Source: Streptomyces sp. NRRL B-24484 (GTDB taxonomy: Bacteria > Actinomycetota > Actinomycetes > Streptomycetales > Streptomycetaceae). From it: a DNA stretch of 64,000 nt. The translations under genes were made by a program, and so were the position numbers. The DNA is taken from NCBI RefSeq assembly GCF_000717715.1, contig NZ_JOAI01000031.1, positions 1-64,000 of the forward strand. The letters are read 5' to 3'. The notes beneath the pieces are model-generated. The model was not told where the DNA came from. It searched no databases and worked only from the letters and a program-made list of their open reading frames with translations. Positions 10,503 to 19,346 of this stretch are shown in pieces; position 1 is the stretch's first letter; every line of letters begins with the position of its first letter.

Positions 10503-10973
10503 TCAGCGCTTCGTCGGCAGCGGGGTCTTCGCCGTCGGCAGCGGCGAGCGCGGCGAGGGCAGAACGCCCCCGGCGGCCGTCCCCGGCGAGGCGCTCGGGA
10601 AGGACCAGGACCCGCTCGGCGACGGGCTCGGCGAGGAACCGCAGGAGCCGTCACCGCTCGACCCGGAGGTCGACCCCGAGGTGGTGCTGTGGTGGTGGTG
10701 CACCGTGCGGCTGCTCTTCGACTTCTTCGCGCTCCGCCCCGTCTTGGCCAGCAACTGCGCGGACAGGTCACCGCCGAGCGCACCGCCCGCCCCGGCGCCG
10801 TCCGCGGCGGTGTCGGCCGCGTCCGTCCCGGCGACCGTGAACGCGTCCACCGAGAGCGAGGGCCGGCCCGCCGCGTCGAAGTCGCACGGGTCGTCGCTCT
10901 CGTCCGAACACGCGGTCGCCGTCAGCAGCACGGTCAGGGCCGCGGCGGTGGCCAGGGCGGTGCGTCTGCTCAT
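10503..10973 (-). CDS. Putative lipoprotein
   Basis: A 156-residue protein with a lipoprotein signal peptide: positive start SRR, hydrophobic run, and lipobox LTATAC with Cys22 as the modified residue. The rest is Ser/Gly/Pro-rich and contains HHHHS and a long SGSTSGSSGDGS spacer, so it is probably an extended surface protein with no recognisable domain. Its start codon overlaps the stop of the upstream peptidase gene (ATGA), so both are read from one transcript. Function unknown. Confidence 0.7.
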   Translation of the reverse strand: MSRRTALATAAALTVLLTATACSDESDDPCDFDAAGRPSLSVDAFTVAGTDAADTAADGAGAGGALGGDLSAQLLAKTGRSAKKSKSSRTVHHHHSTTSGSTSGSSGDGSCGSSPSPSPSGSWSFPSASPGTAAGGVLPSPRSPLPTAKTPLPTKR

Positions 10974-12805
10974 CTGCCGTCTCCCCCGAGCGCGGGGCCG
11001 TCGATGTGGCGCCGCGCGAAGTCGATCTCCAGCCTCAGCTGCCGGATGCGTTCCTCCACCACCAGCGAGCCGTGGCCGGCGTCGTAGCGGTAGACCTCGT
11101 GCACCTTACCCAGCTCCTCCAGGCGACCGACATAGTTCTCGATCTGCCGGATCGGGCAGCGCGGGTCGTTCACCCCGGCGCTGATGTACACCGGCGCCTG
11201 CACCCGCTCCACGTAGGTGAGCGGCGAGGACGCCCGCCAGCGGTCCGGCACCTCCTCCGGGGTGCCGCCGAACAGCGTGCGGTCCAGCGACTTCAGCGCC
11301 TCCATCTCGTCGTCGTACGCGGTGAGGTAGTCCGCGACCGGGACGGCCGCCAGGCCCACCGTCCAGTCGCCCGGCTGCACCCCGAGACCGAGCAGGGCCA
11401 GGTAGCCGCCCCACGAACCGCCGGACAGCACCAGCCGCGCCGGGTCCGCCAGCCCCGACTCCACCGCCCACGCCCGGACGGCGCCGATGTCCTCCAGCTC
11501 GATCAGGCCGACCCGCTCGCGCAGCGCGTCCGTCCACTCCCGGCCGTAGCCGGTCGAGCCCCGGTAGTTGACCCGGACGACGGCGAAGCCGTGGTCCAGC
11601 CAGGCCGCCGGCCCGGCCGCGAAGGAGTCGCTGTCGTGGTGGGTCGGACCGCCGTGCACCTCGAACACCGTCGGGAAGGGGCCCTCGCCGGCCGGCCGCT
11701 GCACCAGCGCGTGCACCCGTCCGCCCGGGCCCTCCACCCAGACGTCCTCCACCGGCACCGACCCCGGCGGCACCGGCCCCGGAGCCCGCAGCACCACCGT
11801 GCCCGCCGTCGAACGGACGGCCGAGGGCTCCGCCGCCGAGGACCACAGGAACTCCACCGTGCCGTCCGGCCGCGCCGTCGCCCCCGCGACCGTGCCCCGC
11901 GGCGTGTCCAGCCGCGACAGCCGGCCGCTCGCCAGGTCGTACGAGAACAGCTCGCTGCGCGCCTCGTACTCGTGCTCGATCAGCAGCGCCTCCGCGCCCG
12001 GCCGCCACTGCGCCGACAGGTCGCCCGGGAACTCCCGGCCCTGCTCGTCGCGCAGGCCCAGCTCGGTCTCCGTGCCGGTGACGACGTCCCACAGCATCGG
12101 CTCCCAACGGCCGCGCCGCTGGTGCGCGACCAGCAGCCGGGTGTCGCCGTCGGCCGGCGCGAAGCCCAGGCAGGCGACCCCGTGCGGCTCCTCCCGGCCC
12201 GTCACCTCGTCCAGCTCGGCGAGCGCCGCGCCGTCCGAGAGCCGCAGCACCCGGATCGCCGAGTGCATCGCGTCCCCGTGCTCGGTGTGGTCGACCGCCA
12301 GCAGCGAGCCGTCGTACGAGAGGTCGCCGATGCCGCCGTACTCGGCGTGCCGGTAGACCTCCTCCACCTCCGACGCGCCGGGGCGGCGCAGGAACAGCGT
12401 GGTGCCCTCGTCGTCCGTCGAGGTGCCGACCACCACCGTGCCGTCCCGGCCCAGCGCCAGGCCGGCCGAGTACGCGGCGGGCACGCCCGGCACCGCCTCC
12501 TCGTCCGGGCCGCCCTCGAACGGCTGACGCCGCCACACCCCGAACTCGTCGCCGTCGGTGTCGTCGAACCACCAGACCCACCCGCCGTCCGGGCTGAGCT
12601 CGGCGTCCGTGGTGCCGTTGGGGCGGTCCGTCACCCGGCGGTGCACGTCCGCGGTTCGGTCCCAGGCGTACACCTCGTAGGTGCCGGTGGAGTTCGACAC
12701 GTACAGCGCCCGCTCCGGGGCGTCGTCCGCCCAGTCCGGCAACGACACCCGGGCCGCCCGGAACCGCTGCTCCCACGCCGGTGCGCTGCTCTTCTCCTCG
12801 CTCAT
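10970..12805 (-). CDS. S9 family serine peptidase (prolyl oligopeptidase-like)
   Basis: A 611-residue cytoplasmic protein without a signal peptide. The N-terminal two-thirds is a beta-propeller of repeated YDG/DG-type blades (ELSPDGGWVWWFDD, SYDGSLLAVDH). The C-terminal part is an alpha/beta hydrolase domain with the nucleophile motif GGSWGGY at about residue 463, the acid in GVNDPRCP and the histidine in DAGHGS. This is the order in prolyl oligopeptidases and acylaminoacyl peptidases. The ATG at 12805 is chosen because the open frame upstream of it is unconserved, Gly/Arg-rich shadow sequence. The downstream lipoprotein is coupled to it by a 4-base overlap. Confidence 0.88.
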   Translation of the reverse strand: MSEEKSSAPAWEQRFRAARVSLPDWADDAPERALYVSNSTGTYEVYAWDRTADVHRRVTDRPNGTTDAELSPDGGWVWWFDDTDGDEFGVWRRQPFEGGPDEEAVPGVPAAYSAGLALGRDGTVVVGTSTDDEGTTLFLRRPGASEVEEVYRHAEYGGIGDLSYDGSLLAVDHTEHGDAMHSAIRVLRLSDGAALAELDEVTGREEPHGVACLGFAPADGDTRLLVAHQRRGRWEPMLWDVVTGTETELGLRDEQGREFPGDLSAQWRPGAEALLIEHEYEARSELFSYDLASGRLSRLDTPRGTVAGATARPDGTVEFLWSSAAEPSAVRSTAGTVVLRAPGPVPPGSVPVEDVWVEGPGGRVHALVQRPAGEGPFPTVFEVHGGPTHHDSDSFAAGPAAWLDHGFAVVRVNYRGSTGYGREWTDALRERVGLIELEDIGAVRAWAVESGLADPARLVLSGGSWGGYLALLGLGVQPGDWTVGLAAVPVADYLTAYDDEMEALKSLDRTLFGGTPEEVPDRWRASSPLTYVERVQAPVYISAGVNDPRCPIRQIENYVGRLEELGKVHEVYRYDAGHGSLVVEERIRQLRLEIDFARRHIDGPALGGDGR

Positions 12806-12885
12806 CCCCCCATCCAACCCGATGCCCGGCGCGGAACGGAACGCGTCCGACCGCGCCGGGCACCGGGCCGGTGCCGCGGCGGCCC

Positions 12886-13248
12886 TCAGGCGCCCGGCAC
12901 CCTGTCCAGGAACCCGGCCACCGAGGCGACCCGCCCGGCGCCGTCCAGGACGAGCACGTCGAAGCCCTCCACCAGCGGCTCCCCGCCCGCCGGCCCCAGG
13001 CCCCAGGTGAACCGGGCCACGTGGTGGTGCGCGTCGACCGGGCCCAGGGTGAAGACGAAGCCCGGGAACTGCGCCTGCACCGCCGCCACCGTCGCGTCCA
13101 GCCCGTCCCGCCCGGCCACGTCCACCAGCGGGTCGGTGTAGCTGCCGTCCTCCGCCCACAGGGTCTCGATCACGGCCCGGCGGGCCCCGCCGTCGGTCTC
13201 GTTCCAGACGGCGATGTACTGCTCCACGATCTGCTGAAGGTCGCTCAC
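12886..13248 (-). CDS. SnoaL-like (NTF2 fold) protein
   Basis: A 120-residue single-domain protein: DLQQIVEQYIAVWNETDGGARRAVIETLWAEDGSYTDPLVDVAGRDGL is the usual opening of polyketide-cyclase/ketosteroid-isomerase-like SnoaL proteins. It is followed by the cone-forming strands (VDAHHHVARFTWGLGPAGG). The GTG at 13248 has GAGGA eight bases upstream; the longer frame to 13311 adds a charged, unconserved leader. Members of the fold bind small hydrophobic molecules, and the substrate cannot be inferred. It lies head to head with the large LuxR regulator, which may control it. Confidence 0.82.
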   Translation of the reverse strand: MSDLQQIVEQYIAVWNETDGGARRAVIETLWAEDGSYTDPLVDVAGRDGLDATVAAVQAQFPGFVFTLGPVDAHHHVARFTWGLGPAGGEPLVEGFDVLVLDGAGRVASVAGFLDRVPGA

Positions 13249-13373
13249 GGTGGTGTCCTCCCGATCCCTGGCGGGCCGTTCCCGCTGCTCAAGACGGTAG
13301 GCGGGATCCACACCCGGCGAATCCGTCAGCCATAGGCAAGTGCCGCGCCCCGCAACGGAATCCGCTGGGTAGG

Positions 13374-16055
13374 GTGACGGTCATGCTGTACGGCAGGGCG
13401 GGGGAGCAGGCACAGGTCCGGGCACTGCTGGACGCGGCACGCGGCGGCCGCAGCGGCGCCCTCGTCCTGCGCGGCGAGCCGGGCATCGGCAAGACCGCCC
13501 TGCTCGACGCCGCCGCCCGTGACGCCGGGGACTTCCGGATCGTCCGCGCCGCCGGCATCGAGTACGAGGCCGAACTCCCCTTCGCCGGACTGCACCTGCT
13601 CCTCGCCCCCGCACTCGACCGGCTGGACGCCCTGCCCGGACCGCAGCGCCGCGCCCTGCAGGGCGCCTTCGGCCTCGCCGACACCGACCCCGGCGACCGC
13701 CTGCTGCTCGGCCTCGCCGCCCAGCACCTGCTCGCCGAACTCGCCGCCGAACAGCCGCTGCTGTGCCTGGTGGACGACGCCCAGTGGCTGGACCAGGCCT
13801 CCGCCGGGGCACTGCTCGTCGCCGCCCGACGGCTCCGCGAGGAGGGCGTCGTGCTGCTCTTCGCCGCCCGCGACGGCGAGGGCGCCTTCCCCGCCGGCGG
13901 ACTGCCGGAGCTGCGGCCCGCCCCGCTCGGACGGGCCGACGCCGAACGGCTGCTGCCCGCCGCCCTCGACCCGGCCGTCCGCCGCCGGGTGCTCGCCGAG
14001 GCCCACGGCAACCCGCTCGCCCTCACCGAACTCCCCGCCGCCCTCGGCACCGACCAGCCGGCCGGGCCGCTGCCGCTGCCCGGCCGGCTGCAGCTCGCAT
14101 TCCACGGACGGCTCACCCGGCTGCCCGCCGCCACCCAGACCCTGCTGCTGGTCGCCGCCACCGAGGAGACCGGCGACCCGGCCACCGTGCTCGCCGCGGC
14201 CGCCGCCCTCGGCGCCGGCCCCGCCGACCTGCCGCCCGCCGAACAGGACGGCCTCGTCCGCGCCGGCGACACCCGGATCGCCTTCCACCACCCGCTGCTG
14301 CGCGCCGCCGTCCTCCAGCGGGCCCCGCTCGACCAGCGGCTCGCCGTCCACCGCGCCCTCGCCGGCGCCCTCGACGGCGACCGCCGCACCTGGCACCTCG
14401 CCCTCGCCGCCACCGGCCCGGACGCCGCCCTCGCCGACGCCCTGGAGGAGGCCGCCCACCGCGCCGAGGCCCGCGGCGGACACGCCGGCGCCGCCGCCGC
14501 GCACGAGCGCGCCGCCCGGCTCACCGCGGACCCCGACGGCCGCACCCGCCGCCTCGTCCTCGCCGCCGAGGCCGCCGCCGACGCCGGCGAGACCGACCGC
14601 GCCGAGCAGCTCGCCGTCCGCGCCCGCAGCCGCACCGCCGACCCCCTCGCGCTCGCCCTGATCGACCACCTGCGGGCCACCGCCGCCTTCCTGCGCGGCG
14701 ACCACCCCGCCGCCTTCCGGCTGCTCCTCGACGCGGCGGCGGGCGACATCGCCGCCCCGCACGCCGCCCGGATGCTCTTCCAGGCCTGCCACGCCGCCTG
14801 GTACCTCGGCGAGACCGAACTCGGTGCCTTCGCCGACCGCCTGGCCGCCCTCGACCTGCCGCCCGAGGACCCGGCGGCGCCGATCGCCGACTACCTGCTC
14901 GCCGGCACCCTGCCGCTGCTCGGCCGCCCCGCCCAGGCCCCGCCCGACGCCGCCGGGGCCGTCGACCGCGCCCGTCGGGCCGGCGCCGACGTCGTCCGCG
15001 ACTTCACCCAGCTGAGCGGCATCACCCTGGTGCTCGGCCGGGACGAGGAGACCCACCGCGTCACCGCCGACCTCATCGACGAGGCCCGCCGGGCCGGCGC
15101 CGTCGGCGCCCTGCCCACGCTGCTCTTCTTCCACGCCGAGGCGCAGCTCTTCCACGGCCGCCACCGCGACGCCGAGGTCACCGCCGCCGAGGGCCTGTCG
15201 CTCGCCCGCGACACCGGGCAGCACCAGTGGACCAGCCAGCTCGCCGCGCTGCTGGCCCTGCTCGCCGCCCTCGCCGGCGACGCCGACCGGTGCACCGCCC
15301 ACGTGGCCGAGGCCCTGGCGGGCAGCGGCCCGGCCAGGCCCGCCGGCCGCGCCTGGACGCAGTGGGCGCTCGGCCTGCTCGACCTCGGCGAGGGCCGCGC
15401 CGCCGAGGCCCTGGACCGGCTCGCCGAACTCACCGGCGGCCCCCAGCGCCACCACGTCTCCGGCACCCGGGCCGTCCCCGACCTGGTCGAGGCCGCCGTC
15501 CGCCTCGGCCGGCCGGAGCAGGCCGAGGAGCCGTACCGGCGGTTCGCCCGCTGGACGGAGGCCTGCGACCGGCCCTGGGCCCGCGCCCTGCTGCTGCGCT
15601 GCCAGGCCCTGCTCGGCCCCGACGAGCTCGCCGAGGACGCCTACCTGGCCGCCCTCGACCTGCACCGCACCGCCGAGCGCCCGTTCGAACAGGCCCGCAC
15701 CGCGCTGCTCTACGGCGAGTGGCTGCGCCGCACCCGCCGCCGCACCGACGCCCGGCCGCAGCTGCGGGCCGCCCTGGAGGCCTTCGACCTGCTCGGTGCC
15801 CGGCCCTGGGCGGAGCGGGCCCGCACCGAGCTGACCGCCACCGGTGTCGGCGCACCCGCCGCGCCGGCCGCCGGGCCGCTCGCCGGTCTGACCCCGCAGG
15901 AGCTGCAGATCGTCCGGCTCGCCGGGCAGGGGCTGACCAACCGCGACATCGCCGCCCAGCTGTTCCTCAGCCCGCGCACGGTCGGCCACCACCTCTACAA
16001 GGCCTACCCGAAGCTGGGCATCACCTCCCGTCAGGACCTCGCCGACCTGCTCTGA
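13374..16055 (+). CDS. LAL-type LuxR family ATP-dependent transcriptional regulator
   Basis: An 893-residue regulator. It starts LYGRAGEQAQVRALL, followed by a Walker A (GEPGIGKTALL at about residues 34-44), Walker B in LLCLVDDAQWLD, and a long helical TPR-like middle. A LuxR helix-turn-helix ends the protein (LTPQELQIVRLAGQGLTNRDIAAQLFLSPRTVGHHLYKAYPKLGI). The size and order are those of the MalT/LAL group, common in streptomycetes and often found next to biosynthetic clusters; no cluster is seen here. GTG 13374 or ATG 13383 may be the start. The codon bias is extreme, so the opposite strand is open for more than 1100 codons; that reading is not a gene. Confidence 0.92.
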   Translation: MTVMLYGRAGEQAQVRALLDAARGGRSGALVLRGEPGIGKTALLDAAARDAGDFRIVRAAGIEYEAELPFAGLHLLLAPALDRLDALPGPQRRALQGAFGLADTDPGDRLLLGLAAQHLLAELAAEQPLLCLVDDAQWLDQASAGALLVAARRLREEGVVLLFAARDGEGAFPAGGLPELRPAPLGRADAERLLPAALDPAVRRRVLAEAHGNPLALTELPAALGTDQPAGPLPLPGRLQLAFHGRLTRLPAATQTLLLVAATEETGDPATVLAAAAALGAGPADLPPAEQDGLVRAGDTRIAFHHPLLRAAVLQRAPLDQRLAVHRALAGALDGDRRTWHLALAATGPDAALADALEEAAHRAEARGGHAGAAAAHERAARLTADPDGRTRRLVLAAEAAADAGETDRAEQLAVRARSRTADPLALALIDHLRATAAFLRGDHPAAFRLLLDAAAGDIAAPHAARMLFQACHAAWYLGETELGAFADRLAALDLPPEDPAAPIADYLLAGTLPLLGRPAQAPPDAAGAVDRARRAGADVVRDFTQLSGITLVLGRDEETHRVTADLIDEARRAGAVGALPTLLFFHAEAQLFHGRHRDAEVTAAEGLSLARDTGQHQWTSQLAALLALLAALAGDADRCTAHVAEALAGSGPARPAGRAWTQWALGLLDLGEGRAAEALDRLAELTGGPQRHHVSGTRAVPDLVEAAVRLGRPEQAEEPYRRFARWTEACDRPWARALLLRCQALLGPDELAEDAYLAALDLHRTAERPFEQARTALLYGEWLRRTRRRTDARPQLRAALEAFDLLGARPWAERARTELTATGVGAPAAPAAGPLAGLTPQELQIVRLAGQGLTNRDIAAQLFLSPRTVGHHLYKAYPKLGITSRQDLADLL

Positions 16056-16223
16056 CGCCCGCGGACGGGCCCTGGCACCGGCCCTCGTGCCGTTCTCGTG
16101 CCGTTCTCGCGCCGGTGCCCGCCGGGCTGCGCCGACGCGCGCGGGGCGGCGTCCTGGCGCGCCGCAGGGGGCCTTTCGGGTTATCAATGAATCCGGACGA
16201 AACCGGATAAAAGGATCAGAGCC

Positions 16224-16769
16224 ATGCCTGTCTCCAACCTCATCGTCGGTCCGCCGCCCCCACTGACCGTCACCGCCGACGGCTCCGCCCTGATCGCGGA
16301 GATCGAGGACTACCTGGCCTCGTTGCCGCCCTCCGCCCGCGTCCCCGTCCCGTACGTCTGCCCGCTCGGCCGGGTCCTCCAGCCGTGGAACGCCGACCAG
16401 CCGCTGCCCCGCCGCTCGGTCCTCGACCGGCTCGCGCACCGCCCGCCCCGGGCCGTCCCGGTCTCCGTCGCCGGGCACCTGCAGCTGACCTCGCGCTACC
16501 TCACCGCCCACGGCTGGCTGCAGGGCGCCCTGTGGGACTCCCGTGGCCGGGTGTGCCTGCTCGGCGCCCAGGCCGCCGTCCTCGCACACGGCTACGGCTC
16601 GCCGCAGACCGTCCGCCGGGCCCGCACCCAGGTCATGGAGGTGCTGCACGCCAGGGGCATCGCCGTCAGCTCCCCGGACGTCTTCAACGACGCCCCCACC
16701 ACCCACGAGGCGGACGTCCACCGGGTGCTCGCCTCCGCCGCCGCCCGCGCCCACACACTGGGGATCTGA
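16224..16769 (+). CDS. DUF6197 family protein
   Basis: A 181-residue cytoplasmic protein of unknown function. It resembles streptomycete proteins grouped as DUF6197: helical, with TAHGWLQGALWDSRGRVCLLGAQAAVLAHGYGSPQTVRRAR in the centre. The ATG has AAGGAT nine bases upstream in a locally AT-richer patch (TTATCAATGAATCC, 16170-16195), which may hold the promoter. No neighbour points to a role. Confidence 0.75.
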   Translation: MPVSNLIVGPPPPLTVTADGSALIAEIEDYLASLPPSARVPVPYVCPLGRVLQPWNADQPLPRRSVLDRLAHRPPRAVPVSVAGHLQLTSRYLTAHGWLQGALWDSRGRVCLLGAQAAVLAHGYGSPQTVRRARTQVMEVLHARGIAVSSPDVFNDAPTTHEADVHRVLASAAARAHTLGI

Positions 16770-16836
16770 CCGGTCGCCACCCGATGGCGAGCGCACGCCG
16801 GCCTGACCGAGGCGGTGTCACTCGGACGGTCGCACG

Positions 16837-16898
16837 CAACGACAGAGGCCCTGCCGGATCTCTCCGGCAGGGCCTCTGCGCTGGGTCGGTGTGGCGGG
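16837..16898. repeat. Left copy of a 62-bp tRNA-Pro 3' end plus terminator repeat
   Basis: This 62-base segment matches 18117-18178 with only two mismatches (16880 and 16890). It contains a perfect 15-bp hairpin (CAGAGGCCCTGCCGG arm, 16843-16878) followed by the last 13 bases of tRNA-Pro. The full tRNA is not present here. The copy lies at the left border of the lectin gene region and can serve as a terminator for both converging neighbours. Confidence 0.9.
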
Positions 16899-16995
16899 GG
16901 GCTCGACCTTCAATATCTCCCGGATTTCTCCCACGCCGGGAAGCACACAGGTGTGGCAGGGCCGCACCCGTCCACCAGGTCGGCGGCGGCCCGGA

Positions 16996-17853
16996 TCAGC
17001 CGCGGCCCCAGGTCCGGGTGGACCAGATGGCGCCGCCCGGGTCGCTGCGGCCCTGGCGGTAGACGACGACGTTGGCGTCGTCCTGCACCTTGAGGTAGGA
17101 GGCCTCGCGCAGGTCCCCGCTCCGGCTGGACCAGAGCTGCCTGCTCGATGTGTTGACGGTCAGTCGGCCGCCGCTGACCAGGGCGTAGGCGCCGGGGTGG
17201 TTCCAGGTGCCGCTGGACCACAGTGCCGCGCCGTCGCGCTTGCGGTAGAGCACGAGGTTGCCGTCGGCCTGCATGAACAGCCAGACCGACGCCGACTCGG
17301 CAAAGGTCTTGGGCCACATCATGCCGGTCACCGTGTTGCCGTAGATGGTGTTCGAGAAGCCCTGCCAGGCGACACCGCTCGCGCCACCGATGTAGAGCGT
17401 GTCGTTGATGATCCCGACGTAGCTGCCGGGGTTGCCCCAGGTCCGGCTGGACCAGAGGGCGCCGCCCGGGTCGCTGCGGCCCTGGCGGTAGACGACGAAG
17501 TTGCCGTCGGCCTGTATCACCGCGTAGGCCCCGGGATTGCCGTAGGTGCCGGAACTCCAGAGCGCCGGGCCGTGGTTGCCGTACGGGCCGACCAGGTAGA
17601 GCACGAGGTTGCCGTCGCCCTGCATGATGAGGGCCATCTCGCCGTCCACCAGGCTCTGGCCCGGCTTCAGGGACTGGCCCGACGGCAGAACCGACTGGTA
17701 CGTCGAGTTGGAGCCGGTCACCCGCACCGTGGTGGCCGCCGGCGGCGCAGCCACGGCCGCGGGTGCTGCGGTCGCGAGCGCGGTCGCCCCGAGCAGGACG
17801 GCGGCGGCGGCGCGTCCGAGCGCCGCGGGTCCTCTGCCGCGTGTGGTTCGCAT
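16996..17853 (-). CDS. Secreted bulb-type (mannose-specific) lectin domain protein
   Basis: A 285-residue exported protein. The Sec signal peptide (RGRGPAALGRAAAAVLLGATALATAAPAAVA) is followed by B-lectin repeats with the carbohydrate-binding signature Q-x-D-x-N-x-V-x-Y. Four copies are visible: Q78-Y86 and Q195-Y203 are canonical (MQ.DGNLVLY), Q114-Y122 has Phe, and Q257-Y265 has Ala at the Gly position. LWSSGT-type strands lie between them. The ATG at 17853 has GGAGGGGG at the right distance; the upstream ATG at 17859 is too close to it. Tandem lectin domains of this type occur in plant mannose lectins and in lectin-like bacteriocins. The gene sits alone between the two tRNA-Pro-derived repeats, so it may have been acquired with them. 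Confidence 0.85.
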   Translation of the reverse strand: MRTTRGRGPAALGRAAAAVLLGATALATAAPAAVAAPPAATTVRVTGSNSTYQSVLPSGQSLKPGQSLVDGEMALIMQGDGNLVLYLVGPYGNHGPALWSSGTYGNPGAYAVIQADGNFVVYRQGRSDPGGALWSSRTWGNPGSYVGIINDTLYIGGASGVAWQGFSNTIYGNTVTGMMWPKTFAESASVWLFMQADGNLVLYRKRDGAALWSSGTWNHPGAYALVSGGRLTVNTSSRQLWSSRSGDLREASYLKVQDDANVVVYRQGRSDPGGAIWSTRTWGRG

Positions 17854-18116
17854 GAACATCCCCCTCCAGAAGTTGCTGATCCTTTTCATACACCGCCGGG
17901 GTCGGACACCTGTCCCCGGGCCGCGGATCCACCGCGCCGGACGCCCTCTGCCGCATCGGCGGCACCGGAAGGGATCCGCGCTTCGCCGGATTCGACCACG
18001 GCGGTCACGGAGGAGGTCCACCGGAAGCGGATCCGTCCGATGATCCGGACCGGGGCCACGGTCATGGGCCAACTCTTCGAGCGCCCCTGAGGCGTAGTCA
18101 CGCAGGTCGACACGTA
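17854..18116. other. Intergenic region upstream of the lectin gene
   Basis: This stretch has no convincing gene. It carries the lectin ribosome-binding site at its left end, an AT-richer patch TGATCCTTTTCATAC (about 17877-17891) that may be the promoter, and two near-identical blocks CACCGGAAG..GGATCCG (near 17965 and 18018). The open minus-strand frame through it lacks the coding bias of its neighbours. Confidence 0.5.
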
Positions 18117-18165
18117 CAACGACAGAGGCCCTGCCGGATCTCTCCGGCAGGGCCTCTGCACTGGG

Positions 18166-18178
<13 letters not shown>
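18117..18178. repeat. Right copy of the 62-bp repeat, terminator of tRNA-Pro
   Basis: This is the parental copy. The hairpin with 15-bp arms (18123-18137 and 18144-18158, loop ATCTCT) follows the tRNA-Pro 3' end on the minus strand. The repeat extends 13 bases into the tRNA (18166-18178). It is nearly identical to 16837-16898 and in the same orientation, so the two copies bracket the lectin gene as direct repeats 1280 bases apart. Confidence 0.9.
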
Positions 18179-18239
<61 letters not shown>

Positions 18240-18339
18240 GTCCTGCTCTGTTGCCTTCCGTCTCCGGCGCAACGAGTAGAACTCTACAGGAGGTGTGCCG
18301 AGAGACGAAATCCGATTCCCCCGGGGGCGTCGGAGCAGG

Positions 18340-19281
18340 TCAGCGGCCCGGCGTGAGGGTCAGCAGCGTGGCCTCCGGCGGGCAGGCGAAACGGACGGGG
18401 GTGTAGCGGTTGGTGCCGCACCCGGCCGAGACGTGGAGGTACGAGCGGTGCCCGCCGGCCTTGTGGGTGGAGAGGCCCTTCACCCGGTCGGTGTCGATGT
18501 CGCAGTTGGTGACCAGGGCGCCGTAGAACGGGATGCAGAGCTGCCCGCCGTGGGTGTGCCCGGCGAGGATCAGCGGGTAGCGGTCCGCGGTGAAGGCGTC
18601 CAGCACCCGCAGGTACGGGGCGTGCACGACGGCCAGCGACAGGTCGGCGTCCGCGGACGGCCCGCCGGCCACCTTGGCGTACTTGTCGTGCCGGATGTGC
18701 GGGTCGTCCAGGCCGGTGAACTCGACGTCGAGGCCGGCGAGGGTGAGCCGGCCGCGGGCGTTGTTGAGGTTCAGCCAGCCGGCCTCGTCGAAGCCGTCGC
18801 GGAGCTTCTGCCACGGGTTGTGGACGGCGCCCTTGATGCCGCGGCGGCCGGTGCCGTCCGGGTTGTTGAGGCCGTGCACGCCCGTCCGCAGCGCGCTGAG
18901 GTAGCGGGTGGGGCTCTTGCGGGCCGGCCCGTAGTAGTCGTTGGAGCCGAAGACGTACACGCCGGGGAAGTCCATCAGCGGCCCGAGGGCGTCCAGGGTC
19001 GCGGGGACGCCGAGCGGGTCCGAGAGGTTGTCGCCGGTGTTGACCACCAGGTCGGGGCGGAGGCCGGCGAGGCTCTGCAGCCAGCGCTGCTTCTTGTGCT
19101 GCCCGGTCACCATGTGGATGTCGGAGACCTGCAGGATCCGGATCGGCCGCGCACCGCGCGGCAAGATCGGGACCTCGACTCGGCGCAGGCGGAAGGCACG
19201 CACCTCGTAGCCGGCGGAGTAGGCGAGGCAGGCGGCGCCGGCGGCGGCGACACCGAGCGGGACGGAGTACAGCGGTCGCAT
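18340..19281 (-). CDS. Membrane-anchored metallophosphoesterase
   Basis: A 313-residue calcineurin-like phosphoesterase with an N-terminal membrane helix (LYSVPLGVAAAGAACLAYSAGYEV). The metal-binding motifs appear in order: VSDIHM (D-x-H), NTGDNLSD (GD), GSNDYYG (GN/D type), and AGHTHGGQ (GHxH). These fit the YaeI-like group of the family, which acts on phosphodiesters; the substrate is unknown. An ATG start and the family-typical RILQVSDIHM region support the reading. It faces tRNA-Pro and is separated from the methyltransferase by about 65 bases, so both could share a transcript. Confidence 0.9.
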   Translation of the reverse strand: MRPLYSVPLGVAAAGAACLAYSAGYEVRAFRLRRVEVPILPRGARPIRILQVSDIHMVTGQHKKQRWLQSLAGLRPDLVVNTGDNLSDPLGVPATLDALGPLMDFPGVYVFGSNDYYGPARKSPTRYLSALRTGVHGLNNPDGTGRRGIKGAVHNPWQKLRDGFDEAGWLNLNNARGRLTLAGLDVEFTGLDDPHIRHDKYAKVAGGPSADADLSLAVVHAPYLRVLDAFTADRYPLILAGHTHGGQLCIPFYGALVTNCDIDTDRVKGLSTHKAGGHRSYLHVSAGCGTNRYTPVRFACPPEATLLTLTPGR

Positions 19282-19346
19282 CGGTCCATGCTCTCAGACA
19301 CCGATTCGGACCGTGAGACGGGCAGGTCGTCGGAGGACGCCCCGGA

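Noticed and set aside
13326..16796. A 1156-codon minus-strand frame opposite the LuxR regulator
   Set aside because: Gly/Val-rich antisense sequence with no domain; the plus strand encodes a clear LAL regulator.
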